Program-made: the position numbers and the translations under genes
Source of the DNA: Sclerodactyla briareus
Lineage: Eukaryota; Echinodermata; Holothuroidea; Dendrochirotida; Sclerodactylidae
Direction of reading: 5' to 3'
Assembly (NCBI GenBank): GCA_026419785.1
Contig: JAODTK010005043.1
Location: 248,001-312,000 of the forward strand
DNA: 64,000 bases
The notes under the pieces: generated by a model
Database searches by the model: none
What the model saw: only the letters and a program-made list of their open reading frames with translations
Told to the model about the DNA's origin: nothing
Shown: positions 23,965 through 34,487 of the stretch, piece after piece
Layout of the letters: the number at the start of each line of letters is the position of its first letter
Numbering within the stretch: the first letter of the stretch is position 1

Positions 23965-24290
23965 GAGCCGTAGCTAGTTTAGTTTAGTTTAGTTTAATAG
24001 GAGAGGTCAGGATGGAACTGAGTCTTCATGAGCCACCTTGGAACCACAACAACCCAAGATAAAGAAGAACAGAACTCAAGAAATTCTACCACAATTCCTG
24101 TGAAACAAGTCAAACTGTTCTTGAACGGTCATCAACACTCTTAGACCAAACAACATCTTGCAGGGTGCTATTCCACTCATTAATCACTCTAATTTCACTA
24201 ATTCCCTTTTACCTAGATAGCCAGCAATAGAACCTGTGGATTGCAACTACATTGGATCCAACAAAGGTGTGGGAGCCTTTTTAGGGTCAT
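23965..24290 (-). mobile_element. LINE 3'-end fragment (CR1/Jockey-like)
   Basis: On the minus strand the frame reads VINEWNSTLQDVVWSKSVDD, the conserved W-N-x-L-P-x3-V C-terminal block of CR1/Jockey-type reverse transcriptases, with a stop or frame change on each side. It ends at its 3' side in a short (TAAAC)n tail (about 23,999-23,976 on the + strand as AGTTT repeats), as expected for this class. Confidence 0.6.
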
Positions 24291-24414
24291 CCGATGGCAG
24301 ATCTACGTATCTATGCAATTTATAAAAAACTTCGTGAACAAAGAAGCGACTCCAGTATGGTCCCCCGGGTCGAGGTCATTTTCAATCCTTGATGAATCTA
24401 TGTAGTAATGACAG

Positions 24415-24562
24415 TTCGTGTGTGTGTGCGCGCGGTGTGCTAGTTACATATTGTTGTGTGAATTCTACACAATAATTTTAAGAGTGTAGGACGTGGCTAG
24501 AGTGAGATCGGAGACACGCGCGCGCGTGTGTGTGAGTGTGTGTGTGGGGGGGGGGGGGGTGT
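24415..24562 (+). repeat. GT/CG microsatellite split by a copied 80-bp block
   Basis: (TG)n and (CG)n tracts at 24,417-24,436 and 24,516-24,545 flank a near-exact copy of 23,556-23,632. A G-run follows. Confidence 0.6.
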
Positions 24563-24839
24563 GGTGTGTGACGCCTGGTATGTTGCCACAATAATTCTAC
24601 CCCACCTGGTGTAGACAGGGGGCCAATTCCGGGAATATCCATATCCATATATCCATTGAAGAGCACACTGCTACGCCCTGCAGTGAAGGCTGGTGAATAT
24701 ACAAAGTAATTGAACTGAGCTCCTCCTATTACAGTGAAGGGACGTGTGGCGTCACCGCATAATACACAATCCTTGGCCTAGGACCCCGCCGGACTGAACG
24801 TTACCAGTGGGAAATAATTATCACAATATTTCGACCAAG

Positions 24840-25880
24840 TTTAGCATGTTAACATGCACGATAACTCAACCCCATCTTGATGGATGAAGCCATGGGTTCC
24901 TGATAATAAGTACATGATCCCTGTTGTTTCGGGATCATGCGGGAGGTGAATTGACTGTCTAAGGTCCAAAGAGGTCCGAGTCTGAAATGCCTTGTTAACA
25001 CGATGGTCCAGAATGCCTGGCTGATCAAACTGGAATTCAGCTGACAGCTTCCTTATGGAGTACATGAACCCTATTGTTTGTTTTTTATGTAGGCTGGGGT
25101 CATTATTGGGAGGGGGCAAATTTTTTATTTGATTTTGGCCAATGTCAGCTACTTCACACCATAACTCAACCATACTTGGTATACAGGTTCCTCATAAAGT
25201 ACATGGTCTCCCTGTTGTTTTGAGATCAGATCAGAGGTCATCTAAGGTCAACAGGAAATGTTTGCTAACTCAATGCAAGTCCAAAATGCTAGGTCAGATC
25301 AATCTGAAATTCGAGTGACAGCTTCGGTTTAAGGACTACGGTACATGAACCTTATTGTTTTCAAATGTAGACAGGGAGAGAATAGTCAAATTGTGAAGAA
25401 AACATCGGTATCCCACAGCTAATTTAACCCAATAGCTTGTCCCTCCTGGATGGATGGCGCTCATACTTGCTTTGTGGGCTCTTCATAATCAGTCCATGAT
25501 CCATATTGTTTTGGCGTCAGGTCAAGGTCATCTAAGGAAGTCAAAGTTTGAAATTTCTTTTTAGTGTGATGGGTTCAGAATGCCTGATCCAATCAAGTTG
25601 ATATTTAGTATGCAGTTTTCGTATGGGAGTACATGGACCCTATTTGCTGATGTAGAACGGGGTCATTTTTTAAGGAAATTGTTAAAACCGACATTTCGGC
25701 AAATTTTAGTTTGTTAAACACCTCCTCACCTGGATGGATGAAGTTTATTCCTGGTATATGGGTCCCCATGATGTGTACATAGATTTGACAGTCAGCTTGG
25801 TCATGATCATCTAGGCCCTTATGATGCAAATCGTCGTATTCAAACCAAACTTAGTGTATGTGAGCATTGATCTAGGGGCA
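24840..25880 (+). repeat. AGGTCA-rich satellite, about 290-bp unit, four copies
   Basis: Units begin near 24,850, 25,150, 25,430 and 25,715. Each carries AACTCAACC, CCTGGATGGATGAAG, TACATGA-x-CC-CTATTGTTTT, AGGTCATCTAAGGTCA-like text, and GATCAAxCTGxAATTx. 25,235-25,250 is AGGTCA-TCTA-AGGTCA, two hexamers in direct repeat with a 4-base spacer. The same family forms 44,465-46,260 and, more distantly, 40,460-41,200. Confidence 0.7.
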
Positions 25881-25915
25881 ATTTAACGCTTGTTCCAAAT
25901 GTTATTGTCATACAG

Positions 25916-26297
25916 GTGTATCTGAGTGCACGCCATGGATTCTGGATATTCCCCAAACAGGGACCAAACGGGTGGCCTTCGACACCTTCATCCTGAGGCG
26001 ATACTTTCCACTACGGCTGAAGCGGTTCCTCTTCAAGAGATTTCTCGAGAGAAACACCGACTACAGCGCCCTTGCCCTCCGCCGCACCGTGACCTCTTCG
26101 AGACGACATTCACCATCAACGACTTCCTGGTCCCTCACATTCTTTGTGGGAAGGTCAAGGTCGTTCCGGAGGTGAAGCGATTTCTTCAGAATGGTGTCGA
26201 ATTCACAGACGGGACGAGAGTGAACAACCTCGACATGGTGGTATTCGGTACTGGTACAGAAGTTAGGACGCCATTCATTGATGACGATATCTCTCAG
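25916..26297 (+). CDS. FMO-like central exon
   Basis: After acceptor CATACAG the exon reads VYLSARHGFWIFPKQGPNG. A one-base slip near 25,970 leads to FDTFILRRYFPLRLKRFLF and NTDYSALALR, and a second slip near 26,083 leads to HRDLFETTFTINDFLVPHI, then GKVKVVPEVKRFLQNGVEFT and DGTRVNNLDMVVFGTGTEV, ending FIDDDISQ before the donor GTAGGT. This is the FMO span from the strand after the NADPH motif to just past the V-x-F-x-T-G-Y block. The Tyr of T-G-Y reads Thr here. Confidence 0.85.
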
Positions 26298-26969
26298 GTA
26301 GGTGGATTGTTTTGTTTCTTCAAAATAAAAGCCACAATTTCGAAGTGATGAAATATGAAAAAGGGGCGCCAAGAATCTGGCGCGAAGCCCCATCCCAACA
26401 AGCTGACTGTACAGCAGTCACCCAGTCACCTGTTTATAAGTGAATGTCACATGTCAAGTTACCCAGTCGCGGAACCACTATTTAATGGGTAGTTCTGCGT
26501 GTTTCTTCTTGGGTGGTAGAATAGGTATCCGCTATTTCCAATCTGCTGTGATTGACTGCAGGCCAGTCCCATTATAACGATTTTTATTTGGATTGCTACA
26601 CGACTTTTGCATTTTCGAGCAGACTAATGAGGTATGTGATAATAAATTCTAATGAATACTAGTCGCATTACTTGAATACCGCCTATAAGCTTTTTTTTAA
26701 CGATTGTGAATGCGCATGCGCACGCGAAACAGTTCGTGGTATAGAGGAAATCCTCTCTCATTACGGTTTTCGGAATCATCACCAACTTATCTCATTCTCT
26801 CGGGTGTTATCGTTTTGAGGGAATCTAAAAAGTTCTGTGCTGGTAGATTCGGTAACTTTCGTCACAGGTTTCGACGAAGCTCAAGCATTTTGCATATTTT
26901 TGCAGATGGCAGAACTGAATATTGAAATGGGCAGGGTAAGACCTTGGAATGACACCTCGTCACTGCCAA

Positions 26970-27024
26970 GGTTTGACCCTGTCAGAAGCCATGACAAAAA
27001 CATGGCTTGTGACAGGGTCAAACC
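26970..27024. repeat. Near-perfect 24-bp inverted repeat (hairpin)
   Basis: Left arm 26,970-26,993 and right arm 27,001-27,024 pair over 24 bases with one mismatch across a 7-base loop (ACAAAAA). The arm reads GGTTTGACCCTGTCA and then AAGCCATG. Related GACAGGGTC words occur just downstream. It could be the core of a short palindromic element. Confidence 0.85.
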
Positions 27025-27587
27025 CCGTCAATTATTTTGTGTTCCTATTTTTGTCGTATTTTGACAGGGCTTGGAGGACAGGGTCCTTTAGGTAGAATCT
27101 CACCTTGACATGGTCTCCTACATGGTTTGATAGGGGTTACAAAAAAGTGACTCGGCAGCCTGGTCTATCATTACCGTACTGTCTGGACTATCCTGTCACC
27201 ACGTTCGTTTAATAGGACCCTGTTGGATAATTATAAAAAACACGGGGCCACCCTGGCAATATCCCAGGATTTCAGTAACATTTTTGTTAGTCCAGAGTGA
27301 GTCTGAAGGTGGACAATGGGATAAGAAAGGGACAGAGAGTGTGCGAGTCACCGAAATCCGATCCAACAATAACCATCCGGACAACCTGAGAATTCCATTG
27401 TGCAAGAACCATCAAAGACACGACTATGCCCTACATATCGGATGATCTGACACAATAGGTTAATTACCAGAACCCAGAGAAGGTAATAAACACCTTTGAT
27501 AATCGATTTTCCGAGGGGTTGCTCACAATAGTTTAGGTTGGTAAAGTAGATCCAGTTGTAAAGAACACCATTAACACCATTATACCA

Positions 27588-27937
27588 GCGGTGAGGTGGC
27601 AGAACGGTTAGAGAGTTGTACAGCCTGCAATGTCTAGCGGTTCCTGGTTCAAAACCCCGGTGTCATCACAGACACCAACTTTCACCCCGCTCCTTTCTCG
27701 TGTAGGAAAGTGGCTGCACGAGTGAAGCTACACTCGGGGACGTTGAACGGCGATCTCGGGGGCGGGAATTCTCACCCCTGCCTCGTTACTCAGGCACTCG
27801 TCGAAAAGAGTAGGCGAGATTCCCGGTTTCCTTCCACACCCAAAACTGGAGCCTCAACAATTTCCGACTAAGGACTTCCTTAATCAGCTGAAGCCGCCAC
27901 CGAGTGGAAGCATAACACGAGGCGTAAAAGTGAAGTA
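27588..27937 (+). mobile_element. tRNA-derived SINE with 12-bp target site duplication
   Basis: A pol III box A (TGGCAGAACGG, 27,597-27,607) and box B (GGTTCAAAACC, 27,646-27,656) lie 38 bases apart in a tRNA-like head, followed by a body of about 280 bases. The element is bounded by perfect direct repeats ACCATTATACCA at 27,576-27,587 and 27,938-27,949, as left by LINE-type integration. It lies in the FMO intron in the sense orientation. A diverged relative of its 3' body is at 14,370-14,500. Confidence 0.85.
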
Positions 27938-27989
27938 ACCATTATACCAAGACTCAAATAGTAATCAGCCCCCATAGAAAATACCCATT

Positions 27990-28145
27990 GGGACCCAATT
28001 GGTGATGGGCAATGGGATTCAACCGGGAAAGTGGAACATGTTCAATGGGTCCCAATTGAACCCAATGGGTCCCCAATGGGATCTCATTGAAAGCCCATCG
28101 GGCCCAATGGGATCCCATGAGTTTCAATGGGAATTTACTATTGGG
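27990..28145. repeat. CCCAATGGG/CCCATTGGG palindromic tract
   Basis: CCCAAT, ATTGGG and CAATGGG alternate in both orientations at short spacing, e.g. CAATGGGTCCCAATTGAACC and CCAATGGGATCCCATGAG. The overlapping open frames on both strands are by-products. Confidence 0.65.
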
Positions 28146-28763
28146 CCGGCGGGGAAAAGTTCGCCAGAACACAAGCTAGTTACTCAAGTATGCATTAACT
28201 TTTGGCAGTGTCGGTAAAGTCACTACTGCCCGACTATGATCGAGTGAAGCATTTCATGGAAGGTTAAGACCTTCGGAAAAATATCATGGTTGCACTTTTG
28301 AGAGATTTCGTTTCTCGGTGCCAACAAACACTGGTAATGTTTCACATTGATCATTCTTAACGTTCTCTAAGCTTTCTTGACAATGATGACAATGACCTGT
28401 TGTGACCCTCGCCAGGTTATGAGTTGATCCAACTCCAGGGGAATTATGGTGCACTGTACTTTTCTGATCCTCTGATCCCTCATCGGTTAACATATTCCCC
28501 TGTAAAATAGGGTTAGGCCTATCTGGGAAACGAAAGCTTTTTGCAATACGAAGAAATGGTATTAGATCATAGAAAATAAACATCAAGTCTTCGCTGGAGG
28601 AACACTGAATATGTTCTCACCCCCTAACCCGACTGCATTGTTGATCAGTTGGCGTATCCGAGCTGAGTAATAGAGTGGGAGAATTATTAGTGAGTGTCCC
28701 ACAAGTGGGACTCACTCACTCATAAAATCACATGCCTGGAAGGCACCCTACAGCTGCACTCAC

Positions 28764-28900
28764 CTGCCACTTCTAATCCTCTCAAGATACTCACGAATCT
28801 GTGCCAACCATGAGCAAGGTTGACATCCCAGGAGTTGCTTCATATATGCCCAAATAAACACAGTTGATAGAATCAAAAAGAAGAAAATAACCTTCAACAT
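28764..28900 (-). CDS. Possible minus-strand exon: N-terminal membrane anchor
   Basis: On the minus strand the ATG at 28,900 opens MLKVIFFFLILSTVFIWAYM, a basic residue followed by a hydrophobic stretch of about 16 residues, then KQLLGCQPCSWLAQIREYLE and RIRSGR up to a GTGAGT donor. It reads like the signal-anchor exon of a type II membrane protein. No catalytic domain was recognised downstream (lower coordinates), and the frame has a stop 36-39 bases before the ATG. The neighbouring minus-strand segment 29,083-28,995 (MAFRRFRRDDYGTILEDEY) may be an upstream exon. Nested antisense in the FMO intron if real. Confidence 0.3.
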
Positions 28901-29344
28901 CCCTGTCTCCCCAGGAATCCGAAATTTGACACACGATCATGTCCTAATAAAAAAAATATGACGTCTCGGACACATCTTTATAACGAAAGCAAACGAACCT
29001 TGAGTTCTGTTGGTTGGTAGTACTCCTATATACTCGTCCTCCAGAATTGTGCCGTAGTCATCTCGTCGGAACCTGCGAAAAGCCATAATTGCACCTCCAA
29101 AAGAGAATGAACTTGTCCTGTGTTCGTGCGACAAATTTCTCTTCCTCAACAGCAAATGCTGGGGAAATACAAATCTCAGGGGAGCAGTACCGAGCACGGC
29201 TTGTACTTGTGATGTATAATACTTATGTGGTGATGTGTACTTGTGTGTTCTGTTTCCTATCCTATTGTCTTGTTACTGCCAGACCTGTTGTTTGACTGCC
29301 TGTGCAATTGCTTTGCTGGTAGTCCAATTCTACAATTGACTATC

Positions 29345-29640
29345 TGTCTTAATGTTTCTGGTCCCATCGTCCCATTGTTGCTAGTCCAATTGCTGATGGT
29401 CCTATTACTGCTGGTCCCATTGTTGCTGATCCAATTGCTGATGGTCCTATTACTGCTGGTCCCATTGTTACTGGTCCAATTGCTGTTGGACCTATTACTG
29501 CTGGTCCAATTTCTGATAGTCCTATTACTGCTGGTCCTGTTGTTGCTAGTCCAATTGCTGATAGTCCTATTACTGCTGGTCCCATTGTTACTGGTCCAAT
29601 TGCTGTTGAACCTATTACTGCTGGTCCCATCGTTCTACGG
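29345..29640. repeat. 15-bp minisatellite, open on both strands
   Basis: About 19 copies of a 15-base unit, consensus GGTCC-x-ATT-x-CTGxT, often grouped as 45-base triplets. As the unit is a multiple of three, both strands are open: + as leucine/valine-rich, minus as GPAVIGPSAIG-type repeats. No start, stop or splice evidence shows that either is translated. Confidence 0.8.
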
Positions 29641-29699
29641 CTGCTGCTGCAACTATGACCCTACTGAATTTTCACCCGAAAATATTTGAAATGTGGTGT

Positions 29700-30092
29700 T
29701 CCCCAAGAATCAATCCTTGGCCCCTCTTTTTTTATCCCCACACTTTTTGTTCATAATACTAGCATCTTTTTCAAGAATAGAAGTGCAGGAGAATTATATG
29801 GAGTTGCTAGTGTGATATGGCTGGATTAGATAGATCGATAGATAGATAGATAGATAGATAGATGTAAAAATGCTGACATGGACCTCATTAAATGGGAGTT
29901 AGTTTAGCCGACTAACCTACTATGAAAGTACCAGTTCAAGTCTTGAAGGCATATAAAAATGTGGTCATTCAATCCTTGGCCCCTCTTTTTTATTATCTGC
30001 ACACTTTTTGCTAATGATACTAGCATCTTTTTCAAGAATAGAAGTGCAGGAGAATTATATGGAGTCGCTAGTGCGAGTTGGCTAGTTCGATG

Positions 30093-30131
<39 letters not shown>

Positions 30132-30190
30132 GTAAAAATGCTGACATGGACCTCATTAAATGGGAGTTAGTTTAGCCGACTAACCTAACC
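29700..30190. repeat. Direct duplication, about 0.26 kb x 2, each with a GATA tract
   Basis: 29,705-29,920 and 29,966-30,189 share TCAATCCTTGGCCCCTCTTT, AGAAGTGCAGGAGAATTATA, a (GATA)n run (about 29,829-29,862 and 30,092-30,131) and GACCTCATTAAATGGGAGTT. The GATA run is longer in the second copy. Confidence 0.85.
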
Positions 30191-32884
30191 ATGCATTAGT
30201 CATAGACCAGAAGGGACTTTTCTTACCATGGACAATTACCCTTGGCATAGATCTGATTGAAAGGCCGAATAACCGTCGAACTAACCTCTCGTGTTAGCAG
30301 AGTTTCCACGGGAGTGCTACAACGGCTCAAGCTGTGTGGGGTCACATAGGTTACAGACCAAGTGGCGCCATCTTTGCCAAAGAAATTGAACCGACGCCAT
30401 GCTTCGATGAAATACTTTATTATAACCATACCAAAAAACGGCAGGGGAAATGGACGGACTACCTTTAGGCAGTAGTTAATTGGACAACACATTGAACTGT
30501 TCATTGATGTACAAATTAGACGGAGATGGACTTTCGGTATTACTTTCATACGTTACAGTAATGGTTGGTGCTAATGAAATATCACAAATGGAAATGCACT
30601 CGCAAAAACACTTGTATATGGCTCCCTGAATAAAATTTCCCACCCTACTGGAAACCAGTCAACACAGCAACAATAAGACAATCAACAAAAGAATGTACCG
30701 GTTGGAGTTGTAATCATCTATATTTATACCACACATCTACAACAGTGTAGATGATATTGTTCAAACCTGCTGACCGTCTCGTTGTGAGCATGTATACTTG
30801 CGCCAGGTAGGAACTGGCCTATAAATTCAGGAGGGGTAAGGATTTAAGTATGAATTCGCTTTCAATTTGGTCACCAAAGACTACATTTCGTCGTCAAAGT
30901 CTACTTTTTGTAGTCTTCTCACCAGTGAATCTCCAAACTAACGAACCTACATAAACTAACCGACCTTCCGTCGAATTAGCCCGTCAGCTTCATTGAACCT
31001 TCGGACCAGTGTAACCTTCCGACTGAGGAGAAGGACCTACCTAGTAGGTATAGTCCAATCATCTGGTATATGTGGAGATACGAGAACTGCGGCACATATT
31101 TAACCTTGTTCACTTTGTGATATAGATATCACCAGTCCCAGTATTGTCACAAATTAGGTGTAACATTGGTATGACCTATGTCAACACCATCGACAAATGG
31201 CAATGGAATGTATTGTAATATTTTCTCCTTTTAGACAGAAAATATAATACACACAGCCATACCAGTTGCTCTCCATAATAGGATGTGTTTTTTTTATGGC
31301 ACTGAATTCTGCTAATTACAAACATTTTACTCAAATAGGAGGAATGAATAAAATATTTCGATATGGAGATCCACATATTCCCCAGATAAATTATTGTGGT
31401 TTGTTCTACTTCAACCGATTTTTTAATTGACTAGAACCGCATCAACAGGTACTGTGTTCTAAACATACCCAATAAATGCACGTCAACAAGCTTTGCTTTT
31501 TTTTTTTTTTTTTTTTCCCTTGGAAACGTTTAATCATCTGATTGATTGGTTAATTGATTAATTGATTGGGGCGATTTCAACAACGTATCAACACCAACTT
31601 TTTTATACGTGTTGCCACTACCAAAGGTAAGAATATATCTCCTCTGAAAAATATATCTGCTTTTCGAACCAACCTATAGCTGTCAACTTCACGACCTTTT
31701 TAGGCTCGGCTGATATTATTTGACAGTCAAGATTTGGAATTGACCCTCCAAAACAGAATGATCCAACAATGGACAATGGGGGTGAATAGCTCAAGGTCCA
31801 ATGAATCAATTCTAAAGTACTCACAAAAATAGGACCCCCTGATGAGACTTTACAATAGGCCCAATAAAAGGTTACTGAAATGCAGACGATATGGTATAGC
31901 TATAACTAATTATTTAACTAATGTGGAATGCCATTTGCAGTTATGACTGGCTAAAATATCGAAATTAATGGTCGTACACATCAAAGGCAGTGGTACGAAC
32001 AGAGAATACCCACCTTTTTTAGCTCTCCGCACCATGCTGGGCTCCTACAGGGACTCTCATCATCAATGCAAAAGTTGTCTCGTCGAATATTTTTTCCCTG
32101 AACATATTGGGGAATACACCACTGGTAGCGCTAATACGAAAATGTAACTGTTAATAGACCCAATTGTGTTTAACAAACCGTACCTATGTAATACTTTATA
32201 CGAATACAAAATTGAGCATATCAACACTTCTACGAGTATTGCCTAAATAATAACCGTCGGTATATATAGTCAAATTGATTATAGCATTACCCGTTAAACT
32301 TCAAATCCATCAACACTGACGCTCCGACACTTGCCCCTTGAGTGACAACATGACAGCAGAAAGATTCAAATCAAGAGGAAGGCAATGAGGACAGATATCA
32401 CTGTGAGAAAACGAAGTTCTATAGTTTATTACTTCTGGACACACTGTTTCATTACAATGAGTAGTTCAGTCCCAATCAGTCCTCTCTGTATTCTATAACA
32501 TCAATTCTTGAAGAAATCGGGATCTTCCCATTCATGATTTCCAAGGACAAAAGCAGGCTGCTACAGTAGTATCAACACCAACTGATTGGAGAACAAGTGC
32601 AAGAGGGGAGTTGAGAAACCTGTGTATCAACAAAGAACATTTTTTATAAGGTCCAATTGCGCCTCTAGCAACATGCAAAAACAACATAGGAAAATCCACA
32701 ATCCAACTGGTCTCAAAGTAACCGAACTGACTCATCTTAGATGGAACATCTGACTACAATTTAATTGCTAAATCCACATCTACCGAGGCCTACCAGTGGG
32801 AACGTCTCTGAATTGGCCACTAGGGGAAATAGTCTGTGACGTCAAGTGTAATTTTGTATTTGAGGGCAGACACAGCTGTACAGG

Positions 32885-32951
32885 TGGGAGATGAGAGAGA
32901 GGGGGAGAGAGGGGGGCGGGGGGAGGGGGGGGGGGGGGGGGGGGGGGGGGG
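32885..32951 (+). repeat. G-rich tract ending in a 26-base G-run
   Basis: GAGA/GGGG-rich sequence passes into an uninterrupted G-run (about 32,926-32,951). It could form a quadruplex or be a homopolymer length error. The proline-rich minus-strand frames over it are artefacts of the run. Confidence 0.7.
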
Positions 32952-33636
32952 TTAGCCTCACAAAGTGATCCGGGATATGGATCAGAACGATACTGCCAGT
33001 TTGCAAAATTATTTTCATTGATCTGAGGGCCCCCAGTTTCAGCATTCGTTTGGCACATTATGCACAAGCTGTGATGGTCTTCACTCAGTTTCATCAGATA
33101 TTACCATGAACTTTCACCCACCCTACATGAAGTTTCCTTAATCATACCGGTACCTGCCGAAAATTGCGATAGATTCAACTATAAGGGGTAAATGTTACTG
33201 ACATCATTGTCGTGTCTATTGAGGAAAAAAATTCTGCATCGAACTCACTCGGCCTGATCCCGCTGTTTCACCATGGTTTCACAGGGGGTAACTTCTTTGT
33301 GAACTGATTGACTGACTGACCATCATGGACTGAAACATTGAGGACAAGCGCGCGGGTCTTCTGGGGTACCATCTCTTTCAATCCAATGATCAACAACAGA
33401 TGTTTCGGTGTTGCCACTCCCAATTTTGAGACAAATAAAAAACATTTTCAATTTGTCACTGCCACTGTTGGTCACGTTTTAGGAGAGTAACGACACAGTA
33501 GCCTGGGATGCTAATCTTGGAGCCAACTGGGAATCAGACATAATATGCCTTCACATAGATGTAAGTGCGCATGCTTATCACTAAGCAGCTCGGAGATTCT
33601 CCCAGTAGCTCTATCACTATGGCCTATTTCAAACTG

Positions 33637-33930
33637 TCACAACTCTCCGATAAGCAACCAATTTATCCCATATCGGAAGTAAATTGTTGATAAGTAAGAG
33701 GGGAAATCCGTGAAGTTTTGTGCTTGTGTTGTTTCCGTCAGAGGCGGTTTCCAAAGTTTCTTCTGCACACTGTTCGTGCCATGTCGAACTGTCAGTGTAC
33801 CCGGCTCATCTCGGAACACGGAACGATACTGATGTACTGAGTGTGACTGACTGACTGGGCATGTAACACCTGACTTATAAAGACATATAGAACAGGTGTT
33901 GTTTCGATGATTGATTTTGTTTGTGAGCAT
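33637..33930 (-). mobile_element. Possible Ty3-like retroelement pol fragment
   Basis: The minus-strand frame contains HQYRSVFRDEPGTLTVRHGT, which resembles the block just before the reverse transcriptase of Ty3-type elements (F-x-D-x-P-G-x-T-x3-H). Only this segment is seen; no protease, RT active site, integrase or LTR was found nearby, so the assignment is weak. Confidence 0.3.
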
Positions 33931-34242
33931 GGTCCCACAGAAACACTACTGGTCATCTCAGGCTGGCTGGATGTTCTTCTCTAATCCCTGCTGGGTGCTG
34001 CTTTCATTATTCCTCCAGCTATTGCTTTCCCTTACTTTTCTGAAAGAAGAGAACTAATTGACCTCAACCAGAAATCAGTATATGCACCCTACTTTATCAG
34101 TATGGTTATGCGCGCTTTCATTCATAGCGGGCCTCTGAAATTCTGACAAAGGGTGTTTGTATATCTATGGCGTGGGGGAACTTCCATAAAAAGGTTGTAT
34201 CTACCTGACGTTCGAATGAATAATTCTACTATTTGTTGGCAG

Positions 34243-34487
34243 ACGATGTCGAGACACGTTATCTGTACCAGTATGCATTTCCAATCCGACTACGTCATCC
34301 CTCTCTGGCGGGCGTCGGGTTATTTGCTACGGAGACAGCTGCGACCCCAATCTTCGAGTTGCAGTCTCGATGGGTGGTGAGGGTATTCACAGGAAAGAGT
34401 ACGCTTCCATCGACTAAGCAGATGAAGGAAGATATTACAGCCAAAGCCGAGGGACTGCGCGCCCGATATGGGAAGCCGAAGCAACTC
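34243..34487 (+). CDS. FMO-like exon with ELQSRW motif
   Basis: The acceptor TTGTTGGCAG precedes DDVETRYLYQYAFP, then HPSLAGVGLFATETAATPIF, then ELQSRWVVRVFTGKSTLPST and MKEDITAKAEGLRARYGKPK. FMOs have L-Y-K-Y-x-F-P, a G-L-x-Q segment, E-L-Q-A-R-W, R-V-F-x-G and L-P-S in this order. The donor is GTGAGT. The exon appears phase 1 at entry although the central exon ends in phase 0; a single missing base at the 5' edge would resolve this. No other indel is needed. Confidence 0.85.

Larger units (their letters stand above)
14967..25915. other. FMO intron(s) between exon 3 and the central exon; one exon not located
   Basis: The family needs a short stretch with G-x-G-N-S-G and D-I-A-V-E-L here (roughly 20 codons, phase 1 to phase 0). 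I found no segment that fits. The interval holds AT and GT microsatellites, the two opposite-facing AAGATGGCGGC arrays, a CR1-like remnant, short tandem arrays, another LINE end and an AGGTCA satellite, each listed separately. 15,000-16,680 and 22,230-23,400 show no recognised feature. Confidence 0.6.
26298..34242. other. FMO intron before the ELQSRW exon
   Basis: A 7.9-kb intron holding a strong hairpin, an intact SINE, a CCCAATGGG tract, a minisatellite, a 0.26-kb duplication with GATA repeats, a G-run and a Ty3-like fragment. 30,200-32,870 and 32,960-33,630 show no recognised feature beyond short open frames. Confidence 0.55.

Noticed and set aside
29243-29689. 148-codon leucine-rich open frame on the + strand
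   Set aside because: It is produced by the 15-bp minisatellite, and the opposite strand is equally open.
32540-32600. Minus-strand reading FVLGNHEWEDPDFFKN, like a metallophosphoesterase GNHE motif
   Set aside because: It is a single short motif with stops on both sides and no other family motif nearby; chance is likely.
32780-33094. Proline-rich minus-strand open frames
   Set aside because: They are created by the G-run at 32,926-32,951; flanking residues match nothing.
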